Assembly: GCF_002150505.1 (NCBI RefSeq)
Contig: NZ_MSSV01000004.1
Span: forward strand, 124,001 to 188,000
DNA from: Algoriphagus ratkowskyi
GTDB taxonomy: Bacteria > Bacteroidota > Bacteroidia > Cytophagales > Cyclobacteriaceae
Length of the DNA stretch: 64,000 nucleotides
Direction: 5' to 3'
Shown here: positions 16,497-25,096 of the stretch, one piece after another
Layout of the letters: every line of letters begins with the position of its first letter
Numbering within the stretch: position 1 is the first letter of the stretch
The notes under the pieces: generated by a model
Databases searched by the model: none
What the model saw: only the letters and a program-made list of their open reading frames with translations
Told to the model about the DNA's origin: nothing
Made by a program: the position numbers and the translations under genes

Positions 16497-17837
16497 TTAG
16501 TTTGTAGCTACGTTTTTGGGTTTGGTATCCACCTTTGTCCAGATGTAAGCAGCTATATCTCTACCTCCTGTGATGCCATATTCAATAGCAGGCCGATAGT
16601 GGATTCCGCCATAGAATCTGCTAAGTGCAGCTTCTTCAGCGGCTTGAGAAAATGAATCAAACTCCCGAATTGGCAGTCCATAAGCAACTTCCGAACTATC
16701 TACGATATGAAACTCGTCTCCAAAGAGTTGAGCTAATGTATAAGCTGCTGCTGCAGAAGCGACGCTATGCCCACTTGTATGTTCAGGAAAAGGAGGTGTC
16801 TGCAATAGTGGCACCCACTGCTCATCGATGTGTTGATTGATATAAGTTTCAGGTCGAATAAGCTTGCTTCGGTATTTCTCATCCCAACAAGAAATGAAGG
16901 CTTCATTAAGTGAGATCCCAGTCAAAGCGAAAACTTCTGCGACTCCTTTCCAATCTCTTCCATCTGCCTTAGAGACTATCGCGGCGATACTCATCCAGTG
17001 TCCACCAGGCGTGATTTTCTTTTCAGCGAACATGACATGTCCTTTCACATTCATTTTATATGGATTGCAATCCCAGAATAATGCAGTCTCTTTTTGCTCC
17101 TTAGTAGCCGCGATGTCCATATCATAAACTTCTTTGGCAACTTTGAAAAACTTACTGTTAGGATCTGTGGAGAATGGAGGAGGAGGTAGTGGCTTGAATT
17201 GAGAGGCTGAATCAAGTACAAAAGTTCTGATTTTATTCCAGTGTGGTTCTATTGCTTCCATGTACGCCGGCGGCGTAGGTTGCCAAGTTCCTTCTTCACC
17301 TGTCACGGTGAATTTAGGAAAAGAGCGACTTTGATGATAATTGTCTTTGGAAGAATAAGCTTTGATCGCATCACCTACTTCTTTGCCGAAGGCCACTGAT
17401 GCCTCGAATACTTCACTTGGAATCCCCTTCTTTTTCAAAGTAGCAAACGTAGCATCTCTATGCTCATTCATCATTTCTTCGGAAAAGATCATTGCTGTAC
17501 CCACATAATAATAGGCTGCTAGTGAGGCGAGAGGTGGATATACTTTTTCGGAAGGTTTGAAGCTGGTTTTCTCCGATCCATTTAACTGCCCCATAAGAGA
17601 TACGTAATTTGGATCGACAGAAGCTGCTACTTCATAGGCAGCAAGGGATGCATAAGTATAGATTCTCGCAGCCACAGGTGGGGAGAAAATATCGTGAATG
17701 ATCACTTCCGTGATTCTGTCCTGTGCTTCGTTAATGTATTGACCATCAGTGATGGCTTCGGAATAATCTACGGGTTCTGCACAAGAAACAGCAATCAGGA
17801 GAATTCCTGAAAAAAGCATGAATTTGAGGTTACGCAT
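16497..17837 (-). CDS. Vanadium-dependent haloperoxidase / PAP2-fold lipoprotein
   Basis: A 446-residue protein with a lipoprotein signal (lipobox near residue 19, AVSC), so exported and lipid-anchored. It belongs to the vanadium haloperoxidase/PAP2 acid phosphatase fold. All oxyanion-binding residues are present with canonical spacing: Lys321-x6-Arg328-Pro, Ser355-Gly356-His357, and Arg407-x5-His413. The Asp that follows the last His in phosphatases and chloroperoxidase (HxxxD) is Ala417 here. Either vanadate-dependent halide oxidation or phosphate-ester hydrolysis is possible; sequence alone does not decide. It is the last gene of the cluster, 122 bases after the first UnbV/VCBS gene, with a strong terminator behind it. 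Homologues next to VCBS/UnbV genes recur in Bacteroidota from what I know of such genomes. Confidence 0.85.
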   Translation of the reverse strand: MRNLKFMLFSGILLIAVSCAEPVDYSEAITDGQYINEAQDRITEVIIHDIFSPPVAARIYTYASLAAYEVAASVDPNYVSLMGQLNGSEKTSFKPSEKVYPPLASLAAYYYVGTAMIFSEEMMNEHRDATFATLKKKGIPSEVFEASVAFGKEVGDAIKAYSSKDNYHQSRSFPKFTVTGEEGTWQPTPPAYMEAIEPHWNKIRTFVLDSASQFKPLPPPPFSTDPNSKFFKVAKEVYDMDIAATKEQKETALFWDCNPYKMNVKGHVMFAEKKITPGGHWMSIAAIVSKADGRDWKGVAEVFALTGISLNEAFISCWDEKYRSKLIRPETYINQHIDEQWVPLLQTPPFPEHTSGHSVASAAAAYTLAQLFGDEFHIVDSSEVAYGLPIREFDSFSQAAEEAALSRFYGGIHYRPAIEYGITGGRDIAAYIWTKVDTKPKNVATN

Positions 17838-17959
17838 AGCTATGGTGTGATTTTTAATGTTTTGAGCTTGAAATAGAGGCGATGCTAATGGGAGCGGATT
17901 TCAAGTCCCTTGTATTTGGAGCCTAAAGCTATTGGAAATTAAGCAAGTATCCAATGATA

Positions 17960-20900
17960 TTAGTCAAGTTTGATCCAGTAAAGAGGTCCTGAGTTGCTTG
18001 CAGCTACTCTGTAATTGTTGCCATTTACTCTAATTGTAGAGAGATTTCTTATTTCAGATTTGGAAGGAATAGTATTGCCAAAATTGATCGAAGTCCAGGC
18101 ATTTTCTTTCCAATGAAATGAGCCAAAAGCAGAAGCCAAATTTGTTCCAAGGTCAACCCGAAAGCCTGAGAAATTTCCTCCAAGAAAAACTGACTTTTTG
18201 GATTCATCCCAGCTCACAGAGAAAATAGGGGAGAGTTGTGATTGATCGGGAAAAGGCTCATAAACATAACTTCCATCTGTCTGTTGGAGATAGGCGCCGG
18301 ACCGGAATTCGTAGGCAGCTTGTTTGGTTATCTTCGCTAAGGTGGCATCTTCAAATAAATCTGTTGGGCGAGCTTTCTCAGCATAAATCTGGTAAGAAGA
18401 ATGCTTTCTTTTGATTGCGGGGATTTGCTTAATCAGTTCATCTCTGGATGCAAACGGAACCAGCTGATCTCCCATGTAATGAAAGATGATAGGATCTGCC
18501 TGGCCATTTTCATCGAAATCTCCATGATAAAGCCAAACTGGCTTTTCCTGTGATGCTTTTAATTTACTATTTAGTCCGAGGTTTCCTGTTAGAATGTCCA
18601 ATTTCCCATCACCGTTGACGTCGGCAACTGCAAGACTTTGAATCCATCCGGCCGAATATTCCAGACCTGACATCGCTTGCTCTTGAAGTTTTTTTCCATT
18701 GATAATTTCAAATATTCTGATTCCCTGCCAATCTCCTGTGAAGATTAAACTGCTTATTCTATTGCCATTCAAATCTGCCCAGACGGCAGAATTGACCATA
18801 CCGAAGTCAATATCAGTTCCAAACCATTCCTTGGTTTTATCCTGAAATGTTCCATTGCCTTGATTGATTAACAATACACTTTTTGGGCTTGCCCCATAGT
18901 CTCCACTTACTACTGAGCTTCCTACGAAAATATCCAAATCACCATCTCCATCTACATCGTGAATAGCAAGAGTAGAGGTGTTTTCACCTAATCGAGGAAG
19001 TGACATAGGGCTGAATAGGAAGTCTCCTTTTCCATTCCCAAAGAAAATTCTATCAAATTTGAAAAGCGCACCGCTCAAATGTTCATTTCCTCCACTCCCT
19101 ACATAGAGGTCAAGATGCCCGTCTCCATTGAGGTCAGCAAAGGCAGCGATCACGTCTTCTGCTCGCGCAAATTGTGCGAAAATCTCACTCTTTTTCTCTA
19201 GAAAGGTCCCATCTATGTTTTGCAGAAATAAGGTCCCACTTTGATCCTTCGCTCCGCCTAGATAAATATCATCGAGTCCATCTCCATTCACATCTCCCAC
19301 AGCTACAGCTGGGCCCATGCTTGCAAAGCTTTTTGGGATCAAATACTCTCGCTTCGTTTCATCCAGTGTATTTGTCTCCTGATGTGTCCAAGAGATTTCT
19401 GGATAAAAAGTTGCCTCTTTACTTCTGATGGCGGTTTTACTAGCTGTTTTTCCTTCCCCTTGATTAAGGGTGAATGTTTGGTTAATGGATTTTTTAAGGA
19501 AAACCTCTTCCGTTCCATCTGGCCAGTTTACAGAGATTGAGTCTAGTGCAAGTGCTTTTCCCAACCCAAAAACCAGCGTGGAGGCAGTGCCGGAAAGAAA
19601 TCCTCTAGTACCGGAATACTGCTGGAATAAAGATTTCCCTGCGAAATATACGCCGACTTTGGCACCCATTCCGAAGGTATTATTGCCTTTAGCTTTGAGA
19701 TTAATTCGGAGGAACGAATTGCCTGATTTCTCCGAGTGATTTTGATAGATAAATGCGGGTTGATTTAGGTTATTGATGATCAAGTCTAAATCTCCGTCAT
19801 TGTCAAGATCTGCATAGGTGGAGCCGTTGGAGTAACTTGGTTGATCCAATCCCCAGTTTATCGCCTGATCAGAGAACTGTAAGTTGCCCTGATTTTGAAA
19901 GCTAAGATTTGGTAGCTTGACGGTTGGCAGTAGGTTGATTTGATTCTCGAGGAGCTCTTTTCTAGTGAGTTTAGGATCGGCCTGCTGACTGTACTGAATA
20001 AAGTCCAGGTCGTTTGGACGTTTCTCTATGCCATTGGTGATGTGGATGTCCGCCAAGCCATCATTGTCCATATCAAAAATCAAAGGTGACCAACTCCAGT
20101 CAGAAGCGTAAACCTCGGAAAATAATGCGATTTCAGAAAAGCCATTTTCACCCTGATTAAGTTGAAGGTGGTTTCGTACATATTGATCAGCATAGCCAAA
20201 TTGTTTTTTTATCTCATAAACTTCGGCTTTGTCTTCTCCCACAGATTTCATCCAAATTTCAGGATCTCGTGGAAGCATATCAGTGGTGAAAATCTCAGGT
20301 AAACCATCTCCGTTCAAATCTGCCAAGTCATTTCCCATACTGTATCGGGAAGTGCTGGAGACCAAGCTTTCCAGAGATTCTTTAAATGTGCCGTCTTGCA
20401 GATTCAGGTAGAGGTAATCGTTCTCCGTGAAGTCATTGGATACATAGATATCAGGCCAACCGTCACCGTTCACGTCTTCAACTCCTACGCCTAGACCGAA
20501 ACCTAGTATGCTCGAGTAAATTCCGGAGGATTCTGTGACGTCTTCAAAACCAGTTTTACCTTCAGAAAGTAGGTTTTTAAATAATTTATCGCCCAATTGA
20601 TTTGGCTCATTTCTTTGATTTGCTCGTGCAAAAACCTCTGGAGATTTCACGGAATGATTTAGCAAATACATATCTAAATCCCCATCACGATCATAGTCCA
20701 GAAATGCTGCTTGGGTGCCAAAACCAAAAAAATCTACTCCATAAACGCTGGCTTGATCTTCAAACTTATTCTCTCCCTGATTTATATAGAGACGATTTTT
20801 TCCGACTAACCCTTTGTAATTACCTACCTGAGAAACGTAGATATCCAACAATCCATCTCCATTCACATCCGCCATCGTGACTCCTGAGGACCAGCCACCT

Positions 20901-21226
20901 TCGCCGCTCACTCCTGCAGATTCGGAAATGTCTTCAAACTGGAAATTGCCTTTATTTAAATATAGTCGATTGGATACTTGATTTCCTGCGAAATACAAAT
21001 CCACCAAACCATCGTTGTTAATATCACCAGCAGCGACTCCACCGCCATTATAGAAATAGAGGTATTCCAGGATATTCAGTGAATCTGAAGAGATGAGGGT
21101 GTTTTCAAATGCTACACCAGTCTTTTCCGATGGCATTAACTCAAAAAGTGTGTCAGCTATTTTTTTCTCTTTGCAGGAAAAAAGAAGCCCAATTCCAATC
21201 AGAAAAGCAGTAGAAAATCTTTTCAT
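17960..21226 (-). CDS. Giant FG-GAP/VCBS-repeat lipoprotein with ASPIC/UnbV domain (copy 1)
   Basis: An 1,088-residue lipoprotein (lipobox Cys18) probably displayed at the outer membrane. Seven DxNxDGxxD-type FG-GAP/VCBS motifs (for example GDINNDGLVD, ADVNGDGLLD, LDYDRDGDLD) precede an ASPIC/UnbV domain at about residues 500-590 (RINLKAKGNNTFGMGAKVG to VNWPDGTEEVF). About five more motifs follow (GDVNGDGLDD, ADLNGDGHLD, HDVDGDGDLD, ADVNGDGKLD). Seven motifs suggest one seven-bladed beta-propeller before the ASPIC domain and a second propeller after it. The Asp/Asn-rich loops are calcium-binding-like. No catalytic motif is evident. It starts 1 base after the stop of copy 2, so the cluster is one operon. 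Binding or sensing a surface ligand is inference; CRTAC1-like proteins have no settled bacterial function. Confidence 0.88.
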   Translation of the reverse strand: MKRFSTAFLIGIGLLFSCKEKKIADTLFELMPSEKTGVAFENTLISSDSLNILEYLYFYNGGGVAAGDINNDGLVDLYFAGNQVSNRLYLNKGNFQFEDISESAGVSGEGGWSSGVTMADVNGDGLLDIYVSQVGNYKGLVGKNRLYINQGENKFEDQASVYGVDFFGFGTQAAFLDYDRDGDLDMYLLNHSVKSPEVFARANQRNEPNQLGDKLFKNLLSEGKTGFEDVTESSGIYSSILGFGLGVGVEDVNGDGWPDIYVSNDFTENDYLYLNLQDGTFKESLESLVSSTSRYSMGNDLADLNGDGLPEIFTTDMLPRDPEIWMKSVGEDKAEVYEIKKQFGYADQYVRNHLQLNQGENGFSEIALFSEVYASDWSWSPLIFDMDNDGLADIHITNGIEKRPNDLDFIQYSQQADPKLTRKELLENQINLLPTVKLPNLSFQNQGNLQFSDQAINWGLDQPSYSNGSTYADLDNDGDLDLIINNLNQPAFIYQNHSEKSGNSFLRINLKAKGNNTFGMGAKVGVYFAGKSLFQQYSGTRGFLSGTASTLVFGLGKALALDSISVNWPDGTEEVFLKKSINQTFTLNQGEGKTASKTAIRSKEATFYPEISWTHQETNTLDETKREYLIPKSFASMGPAVAVGDVNGDGLDDIYLGGAKDQSGTLFLQNIDGTFLEKKSEIFAQFARAEDVIAAFADLNGDGHLDLYVGSGGNEHLSGALFKFDRIFFGNGKGDFLFSPMSLPRLGENTSTLAIHDVDGDGDLDIFVGSSVVSGDYGASPKSVLLINQGNGTFQDKTKEWFGTDIDFGMVNSAVWADLNGNRISSLIFTGDWQGIRIFEIINGKKLQEQAMSGLEYSAGWIQSLAVADVNGDGKLDILTGNLGLNSKLKASQEKPVWLYHGDFDENGQADPIIFHYMGDQLVPFASRDELIKQIPAIKRKHSSYQIYAEKARPTDLFEDATLAKITKQAAYEFRSGAYLQQTDGSYVYEPFPDQSQLSPIFSVSWDESKKSVFLGGNFSGFRVDLGTNLASAFGSFHWKENAWTSINFGNTIPSKSEIRNLSTIRVNGNNYRVAASNSGPLYWIKLD

Positions 21227-21227
21227 T

Positions 21228-24200
21228 TTAGTATTTCCAAATTTCAGCAGCAGCAGAGTTTTTCACGACTAATAGCTTCCCTTTGCCCAACGATTCGAAC
21301 GCTCTGATATCACCATCTAACCGAAGTCCGTGTTGAGCATTTGGCCAATAGTCGAAGGTGCCGTCACCCTTGCCCAAAAGCACATCACCATAGCTCGCGT
21401 CGTATTTGCCTACTTCTGGCTTGGCCTGAAATAGATTTCCGCCAAGAATGAGGTCAAGCTTTCCATCGGCGTTCAAATCCAAAACCTCAATAGCAAAAAT
21501 ATAGGAACGCTGAGCCATCGTAGGAAAAGCTTTCCAGGTGAATTTGCCGTTACCCTCATTCATTAAAACACCAGAAGCAAGATTGTTCACTTCGCTCACT
21601 ATCGATTTATCTAATACCTCCTTTGGGAAAATATCCGTGAGTTTTTCGTTGTTGTAATTGCTGTAGCGCATGTACTTCTTTTTGATTGAAGGAATTTGAC
21701 GCTCTAGTTCATGCTTTAGCGTGTAGGGTATTTCTACTTCACCTTCTGTTCGTGTGAAAATATGCTCTACAGATCCATTCTGGTCAAAGTCGTTCAGGAA
21801 CATTTTGACTGGATTTGTTTCAGAAACTTTGAATCGTGAGTTCAATCCGTTATTTCCAAGTATCAAATCTGGCAAACCATTTCCGTCTAGGTCTGCTATC
21901 TCTATTGTTCGATACCAGCCTTTGAGGTTCTGCAGTTCAGGCATTTCAATTCTTTGAAGCTTGCCATCGGTGTTTCTCATGAAAATAGGAGCCAACCATT
22001 CACCAACAAGCACTAGGTCTTGTGTCCCGTCATTGTCCCAATCTACCACTTTGGCATCGGTGATCATCCCGATTTCTGTCAGTTCAGGTGCCAAAGTGGC
22101 TGTTTGATCCGTAAATTTTCCTTTACCATCATTGATCCAGATACTGCTGCTGGCAGGAGCTCCATATACGAATGGGACAAGTCTTCCTCCCACAAATAAA
22201 TCCGGAGCACCGTCCTTATTCAAATCCAAAACCTGAACTACGGAACTGCTTCCTCTATCCGAATCTAAGCCAGAATTCATGCTTTTGGTCAGATGTCCAT
22301 TACCATCATTGAGGTATAATCTATTGATCAGATCTGATGATGCCAAGCCTGATTCATTTCCACCGGAAACTACTAATAAATCCAGTTTCCCATCTGAATT
22401 AGCATCGAAAAAAACAGCGTCAGTATCTTCTGAGATCGCATCCTGAGCAAAATCAGGTTGGGTAGTTAGTTGGTATTTTCCACCCACAGTACCCAAGTAG
22501 AGTTGTGCTTCAAATCCTTTGGCTCCGCCAAAAAACAAATCTGCTATCCCATCCCCATTTACATCTCCTCTGACAAAAGCAGGACCTTCTGTAGAATACA
22601 TGTGGAAGGTCAGACGATCTCGATCAAAGTCCACCATCAAGTTTTCTTCATGGGTAAATGAAATGGAAGAATTTTCCTCTTTGGAAAAGAAGGGTTTTTT
22701 GGGTTTGGAGAAAAACTCGAAATCTGCTTCAGGAGCCGTGGCGTCTTGCCATTTCAAGGTCAATAATTGGTCCAGTGAAGGGTTGTATATCCTGGTCACC
22801 AAGCCATCCGGCCAGAGTACAGCTAACTCGTCTATCTGTTTTGCCTCGCCCAGCCCAACCGTAAGCTTAGGGTCAACCGAAGATTGGAATCCTCTATTAG
22901 GCATTTGCTCTTGATAGAATAGCTGATCACCTGAGATGATCCGAACTTGGGTACCGATGGCATTTGTATTTAAACCTTTGCCTTGAAGTGCTAGCTGAAT
23001 AAAGTGTCTATCAGAATGAAGGCTTCGCCCGTTATTTCTAAATATTTGTGCTGTATTATTTACATTATTTACCACCAAATCTAGCTGACCGTCGTTGTTC
23101 AGATCCCCATAAGCAGCTCCGTTGGAATGGATTTTTTCTCCGATTCCCCATTCCTCCGCTTTGTCAGTAAACTGTAAATCTCCTTGATTCTGAAATGCAA
23201 AATTTGAAATTGGATTGACCGGAATGGGGTCTATGAGGGCTTTGTAGTTTACCCCTTCCTCGGTGATGATCTTTCGCTTAGTCTCTTCATCATTGATGAA
23301 ATTCAAGTAATCCAAATCTGTGATATCCTGATAGATTCCATTGGCTACGAAAATATCCCGCTTGCCATCATTGTCCATGTCAAACAGTAAAGCGCCCCAG
23401 CTCCAGTCAGTTGCTTCTACATTGGCGAGTCTTCCCATTTCACTGAAAGTTCCATCTCCATTGTTGATATGAAGTGCATTTCGGGAATACTGGTAGTGAT
23501 AACCGTGGGATTTGTTGAATTGAAATTTATCCCAATTTTCAAAGGTGGTTACCTGCTTTAATCTCGTTTCTGATCGAGGAAGCATGTCAGTGACGAAGAT
23601 GTCCAAAAGCCCATCGCCATTCATGTCGCCGATATCTGCGCCCATGGAAGCTGCGCTTGTGGATCGCATAGCAGTTTCCAATGACTCGGAAAATGTGCCG
23701 TCTTGGTTATTGATGTACAAATAGTCTCTTTCGAAAAAGTCGTTGGAAATAAAGATATCTGGCCAAGAATCCTGATTGATATCTCCGATGGTGATCCCTA
23801 AGCCAAATCCTATGATAGATCCATAAATACCGGCTTCTTCACTTACGTCAACAAAATGACCTCCTTCATTTTTGTATAACTTATCACCTCCGACAGGATC
23901 TCGCTTTGGGCGCTCATTCTGCATTTTATTAAAGCTTCCAATTGCCGTATAGCTATTGTTGAGCAGATAGACGTCCAAATCTCCGTCTTTGTCATAGTCG
24001 AAAAATACGGCGTGGGTAGAAAATCCCTGATCAGCTAAGCCAAAAGCTTCGGCTTCTTCGGAGAACGTACCATCTCCTTTATTGATGAAAAGCTCATTTT
24101 GTTTGTTGTCCCCCGAGATATCTCCAGAGTTACATACATATATATCGAGATAACCGTCGCCATTTACATCTGCCATTGCCACACCTGTGCTCCAAGCGCG

Positions 24201-24527
24201 TGTGCCTGCTACTCCAGCTGCTTCTGTGACGTCTTCAAATTTGAAATTACCTTTGTTCAGGTAAAGTTTATTAGGAAGGAGATTGGCAGTTAAGTAAATA
24301 TCTGCGAGCCCATCACCATTTACATCACCAATCGCTACTCCACCGCCGTTATAAAAGTTGCGATATGTAAAGACATTAAAAGCTTCATCAAATACAAGAT
24401 CATTTCGAAAAGCTACCCCTGTCGAATCTGTGGGTAATGATTGGAAGAGAGTAGGAGTCTTAGGCTTGGAATTGTCCTGACAGGAGAATAAAACAATACT
24501 AAGTCCCAATGCTAGTAAGATTCTCAT
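21228..24527 (-). CDS. Giant FG-GAP/VCBS-repeat lipoprotein with ASPIC/UnbV domain (copy 2)
   Basis: A 1,099-residue paralogue of the neighbouring genes, with lipobox Cys16 (VLFSC). It has the same plan: the conserved N-terminal block NFYNGGGVAIGDVNGDG, seven FG-GAP/VCBS motifs, ASPIC/UnbV at about 505-595 (LALQGKGLNTNAIGTQV to VLWPDGLVTRIY), then six further motifs (GDVNGDGIAD, FDANSDGKLD, LDLNKDGAPD, VDWDNDGTQD, ADLDGNGLPD, LDLNADGKLD). Its start overlaps the stop of the small lipoprotein gene by 4 bases (ATGA), a strong sign of translational coupling. Overall divergence from copies 1 and 3 shows an old duplication, not a recent one. Confidence 0.88.
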   Translation of the reverse strand: MRILLALGLSIVLFSCQDNSKPKTPTLFQSLPTDSTGVAFRNDLVFDEAFNVFTYRNFYNGGGVAIGDVNGDGLADIYLTANLLPNKLYLNKGNFKFEDVTEAAGVAGTRAWSTGVAMADVNGDGYLDIYVCNSGDISGDNKQNELFINKGDGTFSEEAEAFGLADQGFSTHAVFFDYDKDGDLDVYLLNNSYTAIGSFNKMQNERPKRDPVGGDKLYKNEGGHFVDVSEEAGIYGSIIGFGLGITIGDINQDSWPDIFISNDFFERDYLYINNQDGTFSESLETAMRSTSAASMGADIGDMNGDGLLDIFVTDMLPRSETRLKQVTTFENWDKFQFNKSHGYHYQYSRNALHINNGDGTFSEMGRLANVEATDWSWGALLFDMDNDGKRDIFVANGIYQDITDLDYLNFINDEETKRKIITEEGVNYKALIDPIPVNPISNFAFQNQGDLQFTDKAEEWGIGEKIHSNGAAYGDLNNDGQLDLVVNNVNNTAQIFRNNGRSLHSDRHFIQLALQGKGLNTNAIGTQVRIISGDQLFYQEQMPNRGFQSSVDPKLTVGLGEAKQIDELAVLWPDGLVTRIYNPSLDQLLTLKWQDATAPEADFEFFSKPKKPFFSKEENSSISFTHEENLMVDFDRDRLTFHMYSTEGPAFVRGDVNGDGIADLFFGGAKGFEAQLYLGTVGGKYQLTTQPDFAQDAISEDTDAVFFDANSDGKLDLLVVSGGNESGLASSDLINRLYLNDGNGHLTKSMNSGLDSDRGSSSVVQVLDLNKDGAPDLFVGGRLVPFVYGAPASSSIWINDGKGKFTDQTATLAPELTEIGMITDAKVVDWDNDGTQDLVLVGEWLAPIFMRNTDGKLQRIEMPELQNLKGWYRTIEIADLDGNGLPDLILGNNGLNSRFKVSETNPVKMFLNDFDQNGSVEHIFTRTEGEVEIPYTLKHELERQIPSIKKKYMRYSNYNNEKLTDIFPKEVLDKSIVSEVNNLASGVLMNEGNGKFTWKAFPTMAQRSYIFAIEVLDLNADGKLDLILGGNLFQAKPEVGKYDASYGDVLLGKGDGTFDYWPNAQHGLRLDGDIRAFESLGKGKLLVVKNSAAAEIWKY

Positions 24528-25096
24528 AACTCGTTTGGATCTAAACTTTTTTGGATGGGGAGATCCACGATTTCTGCTCTGACGCTAGAAATAGATTTAT
24601 TAAATAAGCGAATTCTCCTATTACCATCCATTTTGATATAGGCAATCTGAGAACGGTCTTCACTGGCTACTTCTATAAACCCTGCGCCATACCATTTTTC
24701 AAAAAGCGCGACAACATCGATCCTCAATTTTTCAACACTTAATTCTTCATTCCATAGCGCCCAACTTTCATAGTTGAATTCCACAGGCATCAGATATATT
24801 TTCTCCTCCTTAAATTTTGGATAAAAACGCATTTTTGCTGAATTGCCTGAGGGCATCTCCACGTTGTATTCTACCGAAAGCTCTGTTGGTCCATTTGAAA
24901 GAATGCCCTCTTTATTCAAGTCCCAGCAGACTTCATAGAAAGATTTCTTATCCATACCTAGTTCTAGACCCAAGAACAAGTCATTATGAATTTCTCCAGA
25001 TTCTAGCGCTTTTGACTCCATCTTCTGATAATCAGATTTACAAGAAAATAGAAGCAATGCAAAAACTACTAAGATTGATTTATTAATGAACTTCAT
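24524..25096 (-). CDS. Small lipoprotein of unknown function within the VCBS cluster
   Basis: A 190-residue protein that I do not recognise. ATG at 25096 (MKFINKS) is preferred over a start 7 codons earlier because it directly gives a compact lipoprotein signal with lipobox Cys19 (LLFSC). The remainder is soluble and mixed alpha/beta in appearance, with no FG-GAP motif; notable segments are LELGMDKKSFYEVCWDLNKEG and IRLFNKSISSVRAEIVDLP. The gene overlaps the upstream VCBS gene by 14 bases and the downstream one by 4, so it is locked into the operon. Its position suggests an accessory partner or folding factor for the large lipoproteins; this is inference. Confidence 0.75.
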   Translation of the reverse strand: MKFINKSILVVFALLLFSCKSDYQKMESKALESGEIHNDLFLGLELGMDKKSFYEVCWDLNKEGILSNGPTELSVEYNVEMPSGNSAKMRFYPKFKEEKIYLMPVEFNYESWALWNEELSVEKLRIDVVALFEKWYGAGFIEVASEDRSQIAYIKMDGNRRIRLFNKSISSVRAEIVDLPIQKSLDPNEL

